Counted from the stretch's first letter, positions 42,492 to 51,530 are shown. The stretch: DNA of 64,000 nt from DASUNQ01 sp044866775 (GCA_044866775.1 JBIOUG010000195.1:1-64000); one strand, 5' to 3'. Translations and numbers: made by a program. The notes: generated by a model from the letters alone, not told the origin.

Positions 42492-44495
42492 CTAGGAGCG
42501 GATCGAGGAGGCCCGGCCGGCGTCACGTGGAGTCGCCGGCTGCCGCAGGGCCTGTCGCTTCGCGCGCGGGCTGATCTCGTAGACCGTGTCGCGCTTGTCG
42601 GTGTAGACCCGGCGCACGCCGGCGGTCCGCTCCCACTCGCGGATCGCCCGCCGCTGCCAGCGGTGCCACAGCGGGCGGCGGTGGATCAGCACGTGGCTGA
42701 CGCCCCAGCGGCGCAGCGCGGCCAGCGCTTCGCCATCCGGCACCGGCCAGCAGCAGCGCGCGCGCAGCCAGGAGTAGTGCTCCGGGAAGTAGCCGCTGTA
42801 GCCGTTGACCAGCGGCCTCCAGTGACGGGTGCCGAAGTACATGATGCGGATGTCGCGCCCGGCGGGGTACTGCGCGCCGGGATCGGTCCACGGCAGCTCG
42901 AGCAACGCCTGCACGTCGCGGCGGCCGGCCAGCCACGAGTACACCGGCGCGAACTCCTGCTGTCGCGGCAGCGGCAGCCAGTCCACTCCGATCGGCGTCA
43001 GCTCGACCGCGAGCACCACGAGGACGAGCGCGGCGGCGCGCCGCCGGGCGCCGGCCGAAGGTCGCGCCGCGAGCAGCCGCGCCACTCCCGCCGCAGCCAG
43101 CGCCGCCACGGCGAACGATGCGAAGACGTGGAAGCGCGCCGGCACGCGCATGCCGCCCAAGCCGGGGGCGAGCTTCGCCGCCATCGCGAACACGATGGGG
43201 TGCGACAGAAGGAGACAGGCGAGGCCGCCGAGGAGGAGGCCGCGCCACCACCGGACCTGGTCGGGATCGAGCCCCGGGAGCGGTCCCTGCCAGGACCAGC
43301 CGAGGCGCCACCGCCGGCGCAGCAGGAGCCAGCCCGCAGTCCCGGCGGCGAGCAGCAGGAAGGGCACGTCGTTGTCACTGCCCGACACTAGGCCGTCGAG
43401 GGGCTCGAGCCCCGGCCGCACGCTCCAGGTGTGGAGCTCGCCGAGCCCCCAGCCGGCGAGGGCGAGCCCCAGGCAGGCCGCCAGGGCCGCGCGGCGACCG
43501 CGCGACGGCCGCTCCGCCGCCGGCCGCCGTCGCCGCAGGGCCGCGGCGCCGGCAACGGCGAAGGCGGTGGGGAGAAACCCCGCGAACAGGGCGTTCTCGT
43601 CGCGCCGCAGCGGCCACGGCCAGAGCGGCGAGTAGAAGTTCAGGTCGACGGGGGTGACGTAGGAGACCAGGCTCGCCCCCCACTGCCGGAGCTCGTCGGG
43701 CGTGCGCGGCGGCCCGCCGCCCCGCCAGGCGAGCCAGTACGGCAGGAAGGCCGCGGCGGCGCAGGCCGCGGCGGCCGCGGTCGTGGCGGCGAGCACCCAG
43801 GCGGAGCGCCCGCGGACCGCGTCACGGCGCAGCTCCGGCAGGCGATTGAGCAACAGCACCGCGAGCGGCGCGTGGACCATGTAGGCGAGGTAGGCGCCGC
43901 CCGAGAGGTGCGCCGCGTAGACCAGCAGGAAGAGCCCCGCCCGCCGCCAGGTGGGCGCGACCAGCAAGCGGTCCCAGAGCCAGAGAACGAGCGGGATCGC
44001 CGCCGCCAGGATCACCTGGAGGTGGCTGAGCTGCTCCCAGCGCGACGAGGAGAAGGCCCAGGCCATGGCGCCGAACAGCGCCGCGGCCGGCGGCAGGCCG
44101 CTGCGCGCGAGGACGTACCAGGCGCTCCAGCCGCAGAGCGCGAACGAGCCGAGGAGCAGGAGGTTGTAGGCGGCGATCGCGTTGAGGCCGAGAGCGGCGA
44201 GCGCCGCCGTCGCCGCCGCCGGCCCGAGCAGGGTGTCGGAGAAGGCGAACGCCCGCGTGGTGGGATAGAAAATCGGCGCCTGCCACAGGTCGGGGAAACC
44301 GAGGCGGAGCTGATGCGCTCCCCACTCGAGGACCCAGAGGTTGAACACCGGGTCGCCGGCATTGGGCGCGATGTGGCGGTCGAGGCCGCTCAGGGGCGGG
44401 CGGAAGTAAAGGAGCGTCAGTGCCAGGAAGAGCGCCAGCGCCAGCAGGTGCTGCGCCGCGGACGGGCCGGAGCGGGTCGGGCGCAGAGTCGCCAT
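42492..44495 (-). CDS. Polytopic membrane protein, GT-C-like
   Basis: About 667 residues from ATG 44495; an in-frame ATG at 44534 exists but would overlap the divergent gene. Eleven to thirteen hydrophobic helices are spread over residues 15-480. The first periplasmic loop has PNAGDPVFNLWVLEWGAHQL, an acidic loop like that of GT-C glycosyltransferases. The C-terminal 170 residues are soluble (LPWTDPGAQYPAGRDIRIMY). It probably transfers a sugar from a polyprenyl carrier, but no donor or acceptor can be named. Divergent from the next gene with 38 nt between starts. Confidence 0.75.
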   Translation of the reverse strand: MATLRPTRSGPSAAQHLLALALFLALTLLYFRPPLSGLDRHIAPNAGDPVFNLWVLEWGAHQLRLGFPDLWQAPIFYPTTRAFAFSDTLLGPAAATAALAALGLNAIAAYNLLLLGSFALCGWSAWYVLARSGLPPAAALFGAMAWAFSSSRWEQLSHLQVILAAAIPLVLWLWDRLLVAPTWRRAGLFLLVYAAHLSGGAYLAYMVHAPLAVLLLNRLPELRRDAVRGRSAWVLAATTAAAAACAAAAFLPYWLAWRGGGPPRTPDELRQWGASLVSYVTPVDLNFYSPLWPWPLRRDENALFAGFLPTAFAVAGAAALRRRRPAAERPSRGRRAALAACLGLALAGWGLGELHTWSVRPGLEPLDGLVSGSDNDVPFLLLAAGTAGWLLLRRRWRLGWSWQGPLPGLDPDQVRWWRGLLLGGLACLLLSHPIVFAMAAKLAPGLGGMRVPARFHVFASFAVAALAAAGVARLLAARPSAGARRRAAALVLVVLAVELTPIGVDWLPLPRQQEFAPVYSWLAGRRDVQALLELPWTDPGAQYPAGRDIRIMYFGTRHWRPLVNGYSGYFPEHYSWLRARCCWPVPDGEALAALRRWGVSHVLIHRRPLWHRWQRRAIREWERTAGVRRVYTDKRDTVYEISPRAKRQALRQPATPRDAGRASSIRS

Positions 44496-44533
44496 CACGC
44501 CGGCGAGAGTGTATCGTTGCCCCCTTCCCGCCA

Positions 44534-46300
44534 ATGCGCCTCCGCTCGGTCCCCGCCCTCTGCCTGGCCCTGGTGCTGCTCGGCCTCGCCGGCACGCTCT
44601 ACAAGGTGCACTTCCCGCCCGGCCCGATCGCCGACGAGGCCGCCTACGTGATGATGGCGCAGAGCCTCTGGCACGACCACGACCTCAGCTACGAGCACCA
44701 GGACCTGCAGCGCGCCTACCAGACCTGGGACCAGGGGCCGAACGGCGTCATCCTCTTCACCACCGACGGTGGCCGCACCATGCACTACGGCAAGCCGTTC
44801 GTCTACTCGCTCGCCGCGCTGCCCTTCTACGGCCTCTTCGGCGTCCAGGGGCTGGTGGTCTTCAACATGGCGCTCTTCCTCGCCATGGTGGGGGCGGGAC
44901 TCTGGTACCTGCGCGGGCAGACGGGGCTCGTGGGCCTGTTCGTGGGAGGGTTCTTCTTCGCCTCGGCGGCCTACGGCTACGTCTACTGGATGCAGCCCGA
45001 GGTCTTCAACATGGCCTGCCTGTTCTTCGCGCTCCTCATCTGGCAGGCGCTGCGCGGCAAGGCGGAGTGGCGGAAGGGCGAGTACTGGCTGATGGCGCTC
45101 GCCGGCGCGCTCCTGGCGGCGGCCTTCGTCTCCAAGGAGCCGACCGTGCTCCTCGGGGCGCCGATCGCCGTCGACCTCCTCTGGCAGCGGCGGTGGCGGG
45201 CGCTCGCCTGGCTCGCCGCGCCGGCCCTCCTCGCGCTGCTCCTCCTCGTCGGCGTGCAGTGGCGGGCGACCGGCCGCTGGAGCCCCTACCGCGACGTCCA
45301 GCGCCGCTCCTTCGAGAGCGAGTACCCGATCGAGAGCACGAAGGACCTCTGGCAGCTCTACCGCGGCACCAGCTTCGGCTCCTGGTCGGGGCTCGGCGTG
45401 CAGACCTCGCCGCGCCTGCTGGCGCGCGACCTCGGCTACTTCTTCGCCGGCCGCCACACCGGCCTCTTGCCCTACTTCCCGTTCGCGCTCTTCGTCCTCT
45501 GGCTCTACCTGCGCGGCCCCCGCGACCGCTCGCGCCACCTGCTGCTCGCCGCCGCGGCCGGCTACTGCCTGGTGCTCCTCGCCCTGCGCCCGTACAACTA
45601 CCACGGCGGCGCCGGCTTCATCGGCAACCGCTACTTCGCGAGCATCTACCCGGCGCTCCTCTTCCTGCCGGGGGCGATGACGGCGCGGCGGAGCCTCGTC
45701 CTCCCCTTCGCCGCCGCCGGCCTGTGGACCGCGGCGGTCGTCGCCGTGCCGGTGCAGCAGATCGCCCCCGAGGCGACCCTCCAGGCGCACGTCCGCATGC
45801 CGACCTTCCAGGCCTTGCCGCTCGAGCTGCCGCTCCTCGCCAACGGCCGCATCCCGGGCTACTGGATCAGCGGCTGGGGCGAGGCGGTGTGGATCACGCC
45901 CAAGCACAACTTCTTCGCCGACGAGCGCCACCCCAACGGCGTCTGGGTGCGCGGTGGCTCGAGCTCGCAGGTGGTGCTGGTGGCGGAGCGGCCGCTGCCG
46001 GTGCTGCGCCTGACGGCGCGCTCGCTGGTGGCCGAGAACGTGTTGACGCTGGATTCAGGGGAGGACCGGGTGATGGTGCGCTTCGACAGCGAGGAGAAGC
46101 GCATCGGCACGCCGATCGAGCTGCGCCTGGAGCCGGTGGCGCGCGACCTCGGCGCCTTCCTCCCCGGCGCGAGGCACGAGTATTACTACCGCTTCACATT
46201 AGAGAGCACCGCCGGCATGGTCCCGGCGCGGCGCGATCCCGAGAGCCAGGACTACCGCTACCTCGGGACCTTCCTCGACTTCACGGGCGGGGGGATGTAG
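44534..46300 (+). CDS. Polytopic membrane protein, GT39/GT-C-like
   Basis: A 588-residue protein from ATG 44534, about ten hydrophobic helices in residues 5-400 and a beta-rich soluble C-terminal domain. The first loop contains PPGPIADEAAYVMMAQSLWH, whose acidic residues resemble the catalytic D/E loop of GT39-like enzymes. MHYGKPFVYSLAALPFYGLF is also typical. The head-to-head arrangement with the other membrane protein suggests related roles in surface glycan assembly. Substrate unknown. Confidence 0.75.
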   Translation: MRLRSVPALCLALVLLGLAGTLYKVHFPPGPIADEAAYVMMAQSLWHDHDLSYEHQDLQRAYQTWDQGPNGVILFTTDGGRTMHYGKPFVYSLAALPFYGLFGVQGLVVFNMALFLAMVGAGLWYLRGQTGLVGLFVGGFFFASAAYGYVYWMQPEVFNMACLFFALLIWQALRGKAEWRKGEYWLMALAGALLAAAFVSKEPTVLLGAPIAVDLLWQRRWRALAWLAAPALLALLLLVGVQWRATGRWSPYRDVQRRSFESEYPIESTKDLWQLYRGTSFGSWSGLGVQTSPRLLARDLGYFFAGRHTGLLPYFPFALFVLWLYLRGPRDRSRHLLLAAAAGYCLVLLALRPYNYHGGAGFIGNRYFASIYPALLFLPGAMTARRSLVLPFAAAGLWTAAVVAVPVQQIAPEATLQAHVRMPTFQALPLELPLLANGRIPGYWISGWGEAVWITPKHNFFADERHPNGVWVRGGSSSQVVLVAERPLPVLRLTARSLVAENVLTLDSGEDRVMVRFDSEEKRIGTPIELRLEPVARDLGAFLPGARHEYYYRFTLESTAGMVPARRDPESQDYRYLGTFLDFTGGGM

Positions 46301-46302
46301 GC

Positions 46303-46331
46303 GAGCCCGGCGCGAACGCTGTCGCGCCTAG
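46303..46331 (+). repeat. Dispersed repeat family A, copy 2
   Basis: GAGCCCGGCGCGAACGCTGT then CGCGCCTAG. It shares the GAGCCCGGCGCGAA and CGCGCCTA parts with copies 1 and 3 but lacks the GATTGATTG end. Its CTA provides the stop codon (TAG) of the minus-strand LVIVD gene. It lies between convergent genes. Confidence 0.65.
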
Positions 46332-47512
46332 GGTCCCGCCTCGACGATCACCAGGTCCTCCCAGCCGGCGGCGTAGATCCGCCCGCGGTCGACGGCGAGC
46401 GCGAGGGCGACGCCGTCGCCGCCGAGCGGCAGCCGGATGCGCCGGCGCTCGCGCGGCTTGGCGGGATCGGCGAGGTCGTAGACGGTGACCGTGTCGCGGT
46501 CGCTGGTGTCGAGCGCGTAGAGGGTGTCGCCCTCGATCAGCAGCTCGGCCACCCCGTCGCGCACGCGCCGGCGCTCGACCACCCGCGGCCGGGTGGGGTC
46601 GGCGACGTCGACCACCGCCAGGTATTCCTCGACCCGTAGGTTGCCGCGCAGGATCGAGAACCCAAGGTAGGCGTAGCGGCCGTTGGCCGCCACCACGTCG
46701 ACGTTGGCGCTGTCGCCGCGCGAGCCGAGGGCCAGGTCGTCGATGCGGCCGACCTCGCGCGGCGCCGCCGGGTCCGCGATGTCGACGACCGCGAGGCCGC
46801 CGGGGAAGGTCTCCCGGCCCTTCTCGTCGCTGATGGTGACCCCGGCGCCGTCGGCGACGTAGAGGTGGGATACCGCGAGGGCGAAGCGGAGACCGCGTTC
46901 GAGCCCTCCCAACCGCCGCGGCCGCGTCGCCTCGGTGACGTCGAGGATGTGCAAGCCCATCGGATCGTCGGTCACGTAGAGCCGCCCGCCGGCGAGGAGC
47001 AGCCGCGACGCGCGCATCGCCAGGGTGTCCGGCGGGGTGAGGTCGATGCCGCCGGTGACGCGCGGCCGCGCGGGATCGGCGAGGTCGAGAGTCACGACGT
47101 TGCCGACCCCGACGAACGCGCCCTGGCTCCAGGAGTCCTTCCCCATGCGCAGCCAGCCGCGCCGCAGCCACTCCTGATCGACGCTCGCGGCCTCCGTCTC
47201 GAGCTTCTTGAAGCGAATCCCCAGCTCGGCCCAGCCGCGCGCGCCGTCGAGCGCCAGCGCGCCCACCGTCTCCGGCGTCTCGAGCCGGCCCACCTCGCGC
47301 GGCCGGCGAGGGTCGCTCACGTCGATGACGTGGATCGTGCTCTCGCCGGCGGCGAGCGCCAGGCCGCCGTCCACGGCCAGGTGCTGGAACGGCCCGGCGG
47401 CCAGCCGGCCGAGCGGCTCGTCAGCGGCGGCGCACGAGACGGGGGCGAGGGAGGCGACGAGCAGGCCGCTGAAGAGGGCGGCCCGCGGCGACGGCGGCTG
47501 CGCTCGGATCAT
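46328..47512 (-). CDS. LVIVD-repeat beta-propeller lipoprotein
   Basis: A 394-residue exported protein with a lipobox-like SLAPVSC (Cys at about residue 27). It contains about six to seven LVIVD/LVIXD repeats, such as IHVIDVSDPRRPREVGRLE, VTLDLADPARPRVTGGIDL, LHILDVTEATRPRRLGGLE and LAVVDVADPTRPRVVERRR. These form a propeller often found on bacterial cell surfaces, ligand unknown. The stop codon lies inside a copy of repeat A. The gene is isolated, with convergent and divergent neighbours. Confidence 0.85.
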   Translation of the reverse strand: MIRAQPPSPRAALFSGLLVASLAPVSCAAADEPLGRLAAGPFQHLAVDGGLALAAGESTIHVIDVSDPRRPREVGRLETPETVGALALDGARGWAELGIRFKKLETEAASVDQEWLRRGWLRMGKDSWSQGAFVGVGNVVTLDLADPARPRVTGGIDLTPPDTLAMRASRLLLAGGRLYVTDDPMGLHILDVTEATRPRRLGGLERGLRFALAVSHLYVADGAGVTISDEKGRETFPGGLAVVDIADPAAPREVGRIDDLALGSRGDSANVDVVAANGRYAYLGFSILRGNLRVEEYLAVVDVADPTRPRVVERRRVRDGVAELLIEGDTLYALDTSDRDTVTVYDLADPAKPRERRRIRLPLGGDGVALALAVDRGRIYAAGWEDLVIVEAGP

Positions 47513-47677
47513 GATGCTTGGCTCGTGCTTTGGCCCCGAAGTCTACCATTCGCGAGGGAGGCCACACGGATTCGGCACGCCGCTCGCGGCGCGTTGGACT
47601 GGACTCCAGAAAGCTGCGCTCCTGAGGATGGGACGTGCTACGCCTTGTGGGCACAAAGTGCTGGGAGAGACGCCGCC

Positions 47678-48010
47678 ATGGAACCCCTCGAAGTCTTCAC
47701 CGTGCGTGACCTGCGGCGGCGCACGGGCGAGCTGCTGCGCGATGCCGAGGAAGGTCGCCTCTCCCTCATCACCAAGCACGGAAGGCCGGCGATCCTTGCA
47801 GTCCCCTTCGACGAGCGCCTGCTGTCACTCGGTCTGCACCGTGCTCTCGCGCTGCAGCTCGTCGAGGCCGGGCGCGCCAGCTTGTCGCAGGGTGCCAAGC
47901 TCGCCGGCATGCCCCTGGTGGACTTCATGGAGCTGGTGGGGGAAGCGGGCATCCCGGCGGTGGACTACCCTCCAGAGGATCTTGCGAACGAGGTCGAGAG
48001 GGCTCGTTGA
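47678..48010 (+). CDS. Antitoxin: Phd-like N-terminus fused to UPF0175
   Basis: A 110-residue protein from ATG 47678. Residues 1-45 (VFTVRDLRRRTGELLRDAEE, then ITKHGRPAILAVPF) follow the Phd/YefM DNA-binding pattern. Residues 50-110 (HRALALQLVEAGRASLSQGA, then AGMPLVDFMELVGEAGIPAV) are the UPF0175 domain that normally accompanies DUF3368 toxins. The stop overlaps the toxin start by 4 nt. Autoregulation is expected, but no clear palindrome was found in 47513-47677. Confidence 0.83.
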   Translation: MEPLEVFTVRDLRRRTGELLRDAEEGRLSLITKHGRPAILAVPFDERLLSLGLHRALALQLVEAGRASLSQGAKLAGMPLVDFMELVGEAGIPAVDYPPEDLANEVERAR

Positions 48011-48524
48011 GCCCTCCGATCATCGCCGATGCCCGCCCCCTCATCGGACTGGCTCAAGTCGGCTTGCTGCGGCTGCTCCAGGAGCTGTACGGGACGGTCC
48101 TCGTCCCGCCGGCGGTCCACGACGAGTTGAAGGTTGCCCAGCGGCGGCCCGGCTATGAGGCGCTCGCGGAAGCTCTCACCGCAGGATGGCTCACGCCGGT
48201 CACTGTTGAGCTGCGCGGTGACGAGAGACAGGTCTCGAGCGGCTTGTCGGGCGCGGTGAGCGGCAGGCCATCCTGCTCGCCGGCCAGCGTCCCTGCCGGT
48301 TCTTGCTCATGGATGAGCGCAGCGGTCGGGCGGTGGCTGAGAAGCGGGGCATCCCAGTCGTGGGAACAGGCGGCGTTCTGCTCGTGACGAAAGAGAGGGC
48401 TTTGATCGCCAGTGTGCGGGTGGTCCTGGACCAACTCGCCACGCGGAAGTTTCGCCTGTCCGCCGAGCTTCGGAGCCGGTTGCTGGAGATGGCTGGAGAA
48501 GAGCCGGGCGACGGTCCACGCTAG
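48007..48524 (+). pseudogene. DUF3368 PIN-like toxin with a frameshift
   Basis: The first frame (start 48007) gives IIADARPLIGLAQVGLLRLL and VPPAVHDELK, with the first acidic residues of the PIN-like fold, up to about 48230. After that the homology continues one frame back (-1): ERLVGRGERQAILLAGQRPC, FLLMDERSGRAVAEKRGIPV and VVLDQLATRKFRLSAELRSR, ending at TAG 48522-48524. A single-base loss near GACGAGAGACAGGTCTCGAG explains the data. Left unrepaired, the product loses the second half of the active site. Sequencing error is an alternative. Confidence 0.78.
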
Positions 48525-48585
48525 AGGCTGGGAGCCGTGGGCAGAAGGAGCGCGGGACAACGCGCATACCACCTGCGTGAGGCCC

Positions 48586-49533
48586 TCATGCCGGCCTCCT
48601 TCCTGATCCCGGATCGCCATCGACTTGGCCGAGGCGCTCCTCGAGCTCCCGGTAGGCTGTCTTGAGGACGTAGAGCAGATAGGTCACGTAGGGCCAAGGG
48701 TCGTGAGCGCCCTCGTGCCAGCCCTGAGAGGACTGCTCGAGGGTCTCGTAATAGCGGTCGCTGGTTTGCTCGATGATCCGCTCGAGGCTGATGTAGCGCC
48801 CGACCTCGAAGCCCAGGTGGTAGAGCTGGAGGAGCAGGAGGAGGCGTGAGACGCGGCCGTTGCCGTCGCGGAACGGGTGGATGCAGAGGAAATCGAGATT
48901 GCAGGCGGCGACGGCGAGAAGCGGGTGCAGGCGTTGCTCTTCCAGGGCTTCGTTCCAGGCGGCGATCAGCTCGCGTATCGCCGCAGGCGTGCGCTTCGCG
49001 GGCACGGTCCTGAACCGGACGCGCGAGCGCCCGTTGAGGTAGGACTCGATGATGTCGATGTCCTTCCGCTTGTACCGCCCCGCGTCGCCGATCCCACCGC
49101 GCGAGAGGCGATGCAGCTCGCGGATGGTTCCTGCGGTGACGGCGAGCCGGCCCGCCGTTTCGTGGATGAGCTTCAAGGCGTCGCGGTAGCCGCGCACTTC
49201 CTCCTCGTTCCGATCGCGCAAGGCCGGCCGGCCGAGGACGACGGCGCGAGCGCGTGCGGCGTCGATCTCCACGCCTTCGATGCGGTTCGACGAGACGGCG
49301 CTCTCGATCAGCGCGTGCCCGCGCAGCGCCTCGAGGCGCTGCGGCGACTGCCGGATGAAGAGCTCCTGCCGCCCCTTGGCCTCGCCGAGGTCGGCGAGGT
49401 ACCACGCCGCGGACATCGGCACGGCCGGCGGTTGGCTGGCGAAGAGGCGGAGGGTCAGCACGGGGGGCTCCGATGCAAGGGGGCTCGGCGGATTGTACCG
49501 GTTCACGGTGGCTGGGCCGCTGAGCAGGTCCAA
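48586..49533 (-). CDS. Fic family protein with N-terminal inhibitory motif
   Basis: A 315-residue AMP-transferase-type protein. The Fic core HPFRDGNGRVSR starts at His218, with the flap region RYKRKDIDI upstream. The inhibitory helix motif (S/T)xxxE(G/N) is present as SSNRIEG near residue 83, which classifies it as a class II, self-inhibited Fic protein. C-terminal residues 250-300 (LERIIEQTSDRYYETLEQSS) are helical. The start is uncertain: TTG 49533 has an AAGG site, GTG 49506 is the alternative. No separate antitoxin is required. The target protein is unknown. Confidence 0.9.
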   Translation of the reverse strand: MDLLSGPATVNRYNPPSPLASEPPVLTLRLFASQPPAVPMSAAWYLADLGEAKGRQELFIRQSPQRLEALRGHALIESAVSSNRIEGVEIDAARARAVVLGRPALRDRNEEEVRGYRDALKLIHETAGRLAVTAGTIRELHRLSRGGIGDAGRYKRKDIDIIESYLNGRSRVRFRTVPAKRTPAAIRELIAAWNEALEEQRLHPLLAVAACNLDFLCIHPFRDGNGRVSRLLLLLQLYHLGFEVGRYISLERIIEQTSDRYYETLEQSSQGWHEGAHDPWPYVTYLLYVLKTAYRELEERLGQVDGDPGSGRRPA

Positions 49534-49672
49534 GCAACCTTCTGGCGTAACCGCTCGGCGCCCAGAGGACCGAATTCAGGTTGATCTTGACCCGGAGAAC
49601 TTCGGCAGCGGGATGCTGGCAGCCGCGCGTGACAAGACTGCGTCACGACCTCCTCCTCGAGAATAGGAACAG

Positions 49673-50164
49673 CTACACCTCCTGAGTGTTGAAGGTTCCG
49701 ATCTCGCCGAGAAGCTCGACGATCTTTTTGCACCTGCTCTCAGTGTCGGTAAACCGCTCGACTCCCAGCGCCTGACAGACTCGGTCCAGCCATGGGCTGA
49801 TGATAGCCTCCAAGCCCTCCAACATCGCCACGGACAACTTCTCGAACACTGAGTCCTGAGTCAGCGTTTCCTTCTGCTCGAGCTCGTCCTCGTACTCCTT
49901 GGTAAGTCCTGCGTGGGCAACGATGTCGCGCAGGTGCTTGCCGAACCGGAAGTTCAGGCTCGGGATATCGCTGTCAAACTTTCGCGCTTCCACTTCGACG
50001 CGCTTCGTGATGTCGGACAGCTTGCCCCTGTCCGAGATTTTCCTCTCGGCGCTGATGTGCTTCAGCACGCCATCCATGTGCGCGAAAAAAAATAGGAGGG
50101 CTGCTCTGAGCGACCTGTTGGCAGAGCGGTGATTGCCGGCGTCTTGGGCCTGCTTTGCCTCCAA
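49673..50164 (-). CDS. Hypothetical helical protein
   Basis: A 163-residue frame from TTG 50164; natural-looking sequence continues upstream (RTDSWHDYKAFLLEAKQAQ), so a CTG at 50203 preceded by ATCAGGTCC could be the true start. Largely helical: AALLFFFAHMDGVLKHIS, ARKFDSDIPSLNFRFGKHLR, and a C-terminal half with LDRVCQALGVERFTDTESRC. GC content is visibly lower than in its neighbours, suggesting transfer. It lies downstream of, and partly within the extended frame of, a DUF4926 gene. No family recognised. Confidence 0.6.
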   Translation of the reverse strand: MEAKQAQDAGNHRSANRSLRAALLFFFAHMDGVLKHISAERKISDRGKLSDITKRVEVEARKFDSDIPSLNFRFGKHLRDIVAHAGLTKEYEDELEQKETLTQDSVFEKLSVAMLEGLEAIISPWLDRVCQALGVERFTDTESRCKKIVELLGEIGTFNTQEV

Positions 50165-50448
50165 AAGGAACGCCTTGTAGTCGTGCCAGCTGTCGGTCCG
50201 CAGGCAGTGGACCTGATGGTGCCGTCTGTGTCGATGATGATCTCGATGAGATCCTCATCCCGCACGGCGCGGACATCAGCCACTCCCAACGTCACCAAGG
50301 CCTGGGTCCTGCCGGAAGCGGTGACGAACTCGACCTCCAGGCCGTCTGGCTCATAGACTTGGACGACAGCTCCGAGATCGCCGCGCCGCAGACCATGCTC
50401 CGGCAGGTCTCGGTCAAGAACGACTGTATCGAGCTCCTTGAATCTCAT
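50062..50448 (-). CDS. DUF4926 protein with overlapping C-terminal extension
   Basis: From ATG 50448 the first 72 residues (MRFKELDTVVLDRDLPEHGL, ..GDLGAVVQVYEP, ..VRAVRDEDLIEI) match the small DUF4926 family, usually 70-80 residues and often near TA genes. The frame then runs on for about 55 residues with no family character, overlapping the next gene in another frame. The extension may be a real overlap or reflect loss of the normal stop codon by an indel near 50230. Confidence 0.65.
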   Translation of the reverse strand: MRFKELDTVVLDRDLPEHGLRRGDLGAVVQVYEPDGLEVEFVTASGRTQALVTLGVADVRAVRDEDLIEIIIDTDGTIRSTACGPTAGTTTRRSFWRQSRPKTPAITALPTGRSEQPSYFFSRTWMAC

Positions 50449-50858
50449 CGCCCATCACCAGGGTGGGCCGTCACGAACGAGGCGAGACTTCACGCGCCAG
50501 AGGGCTCCATGAGCAGCCGTAGGCCGCAGTCTAGCAACCCCGCCAACTCTGCCCCCATATGTCATCCAGGCAGTCTGGAGGGCGAGGCGGAAGGCCGGCG
50601 ACGTGGTATCGGGCCGGAAAGAGAAGGGCGGTCGCGGATACACTTCCTTGGCAGGGAGGCGACAGGCCGGACGCTTCCCGCGCGGCCGAGGATCTGTCCC
50701 GTGCGGCGGAGGCGCCGTGCGCGGCGCTTCGGAGCTCGATCCAAAGGAGAGCGGAGCGCTCACCGCGACTCGAAGCGGGCTGCCGGACAGCCGGGGGAGC
50801 CGTCGCACCCTGCCGGGATCTCTCCGTGGGCGACGCCGAAGCTTTCCCGCCGCCCGGA
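50449..50858. other. Non-coding stretch upstream of the 42-bp array
   Basis: No gene with a ribosome site or recognisable product was found on either strand. Long open frames exist only because stop codons are rare at this GC. The right part carries weak TTCCCG/GGGAGC dyads resembling the array that follows, so it may be a more eroded extension of it. Confidence 0.45.
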
Positions 50859-51530
50859 GGTTCTTCCTGAACGGCGGCGGGAGCTGGTGCTCGTGCGCGG
50901 AAGCCGTTGCGAGCGCTTGGGACCTCTTCCTGGCCAGCGGGGGAGCCGTTTCCAGCGCGTCGGGGCGCTTCCCGCATGGCTCGGGAGCGATCACCGGCCG
51001 CTGTTAACTCTTCCCGGACGGCTCGGGATCGGTTGCGGGCGCCAGGAAACTCTTCCCGAAAGCTTCGGGCGGAGTTACCGTGCGCTCGCAACTCTTCCCG
51101 GGCGCTCCGGGTGGAGTTGTTGGCGCCTCATAACTCTTCCCGGACGGTTCGGGCAGAGTTGTTGGTAGCTCGTAACTCTTCCCGGACGCTCCGGGCGGAG
51201 TTACCGGCGCCTCGGGAGGCATTGCCAGCGGCTCGCAACTCTTCCCGAAGACTCCGGGAAGAGTGATCGACGCCTCAGAACTCCTCCCGTAGGCTCCGGG
51301 CGGAGTTATGAGCGACTCAGAACTCTGCCCGACGGCTCCGGGAAGAGTTACTGGTGGCTGGTAACTCTTCCCGAACGCTCCGGGCATAGTTGCCGGCGCC
51401 TCGCAACTCTTCCCGCAGGTAGCGGGAGGCGTTTCCGGCGCTCGCGGAGTGTTCGTTGGCGGCTCGCGCGCTCTCCTCGACCGCTCGGGAGCCGTCCCGA
51501 GCGGCGCGGGGAGTCTCCGGAGGCGGTCGG
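50859..51530. repeat. 42-bp inverted-repeat array in strict 21-bp phase
   Basis: Units carry AACTCTTCCCG...CGGG.GGAGTT, i.e. an imperfect hairpin plus a GC-rich spacer. The AACTC positions are 51006, 51048, 51090, 51132, 51174, 51237, 51279, 51321, 51363 and 51405: steps of 42 with one of 63. Eroded units continue left at 50964, 50922 and 50859 and right at about 51468. Every step is a multiple of 21. No frame stays open across the whole array on the plus strand. There are no cas genes, and the spacers are as similar as the repeats, so it is not a CRISPR. Confidence 0.8.

Noticed and set aside
50859..51530. CRISPR array
   Set aside because: Unit length is 42 with spacers as conserved as repeats, no cas genes, no constant direct repeat plus unique spacers.
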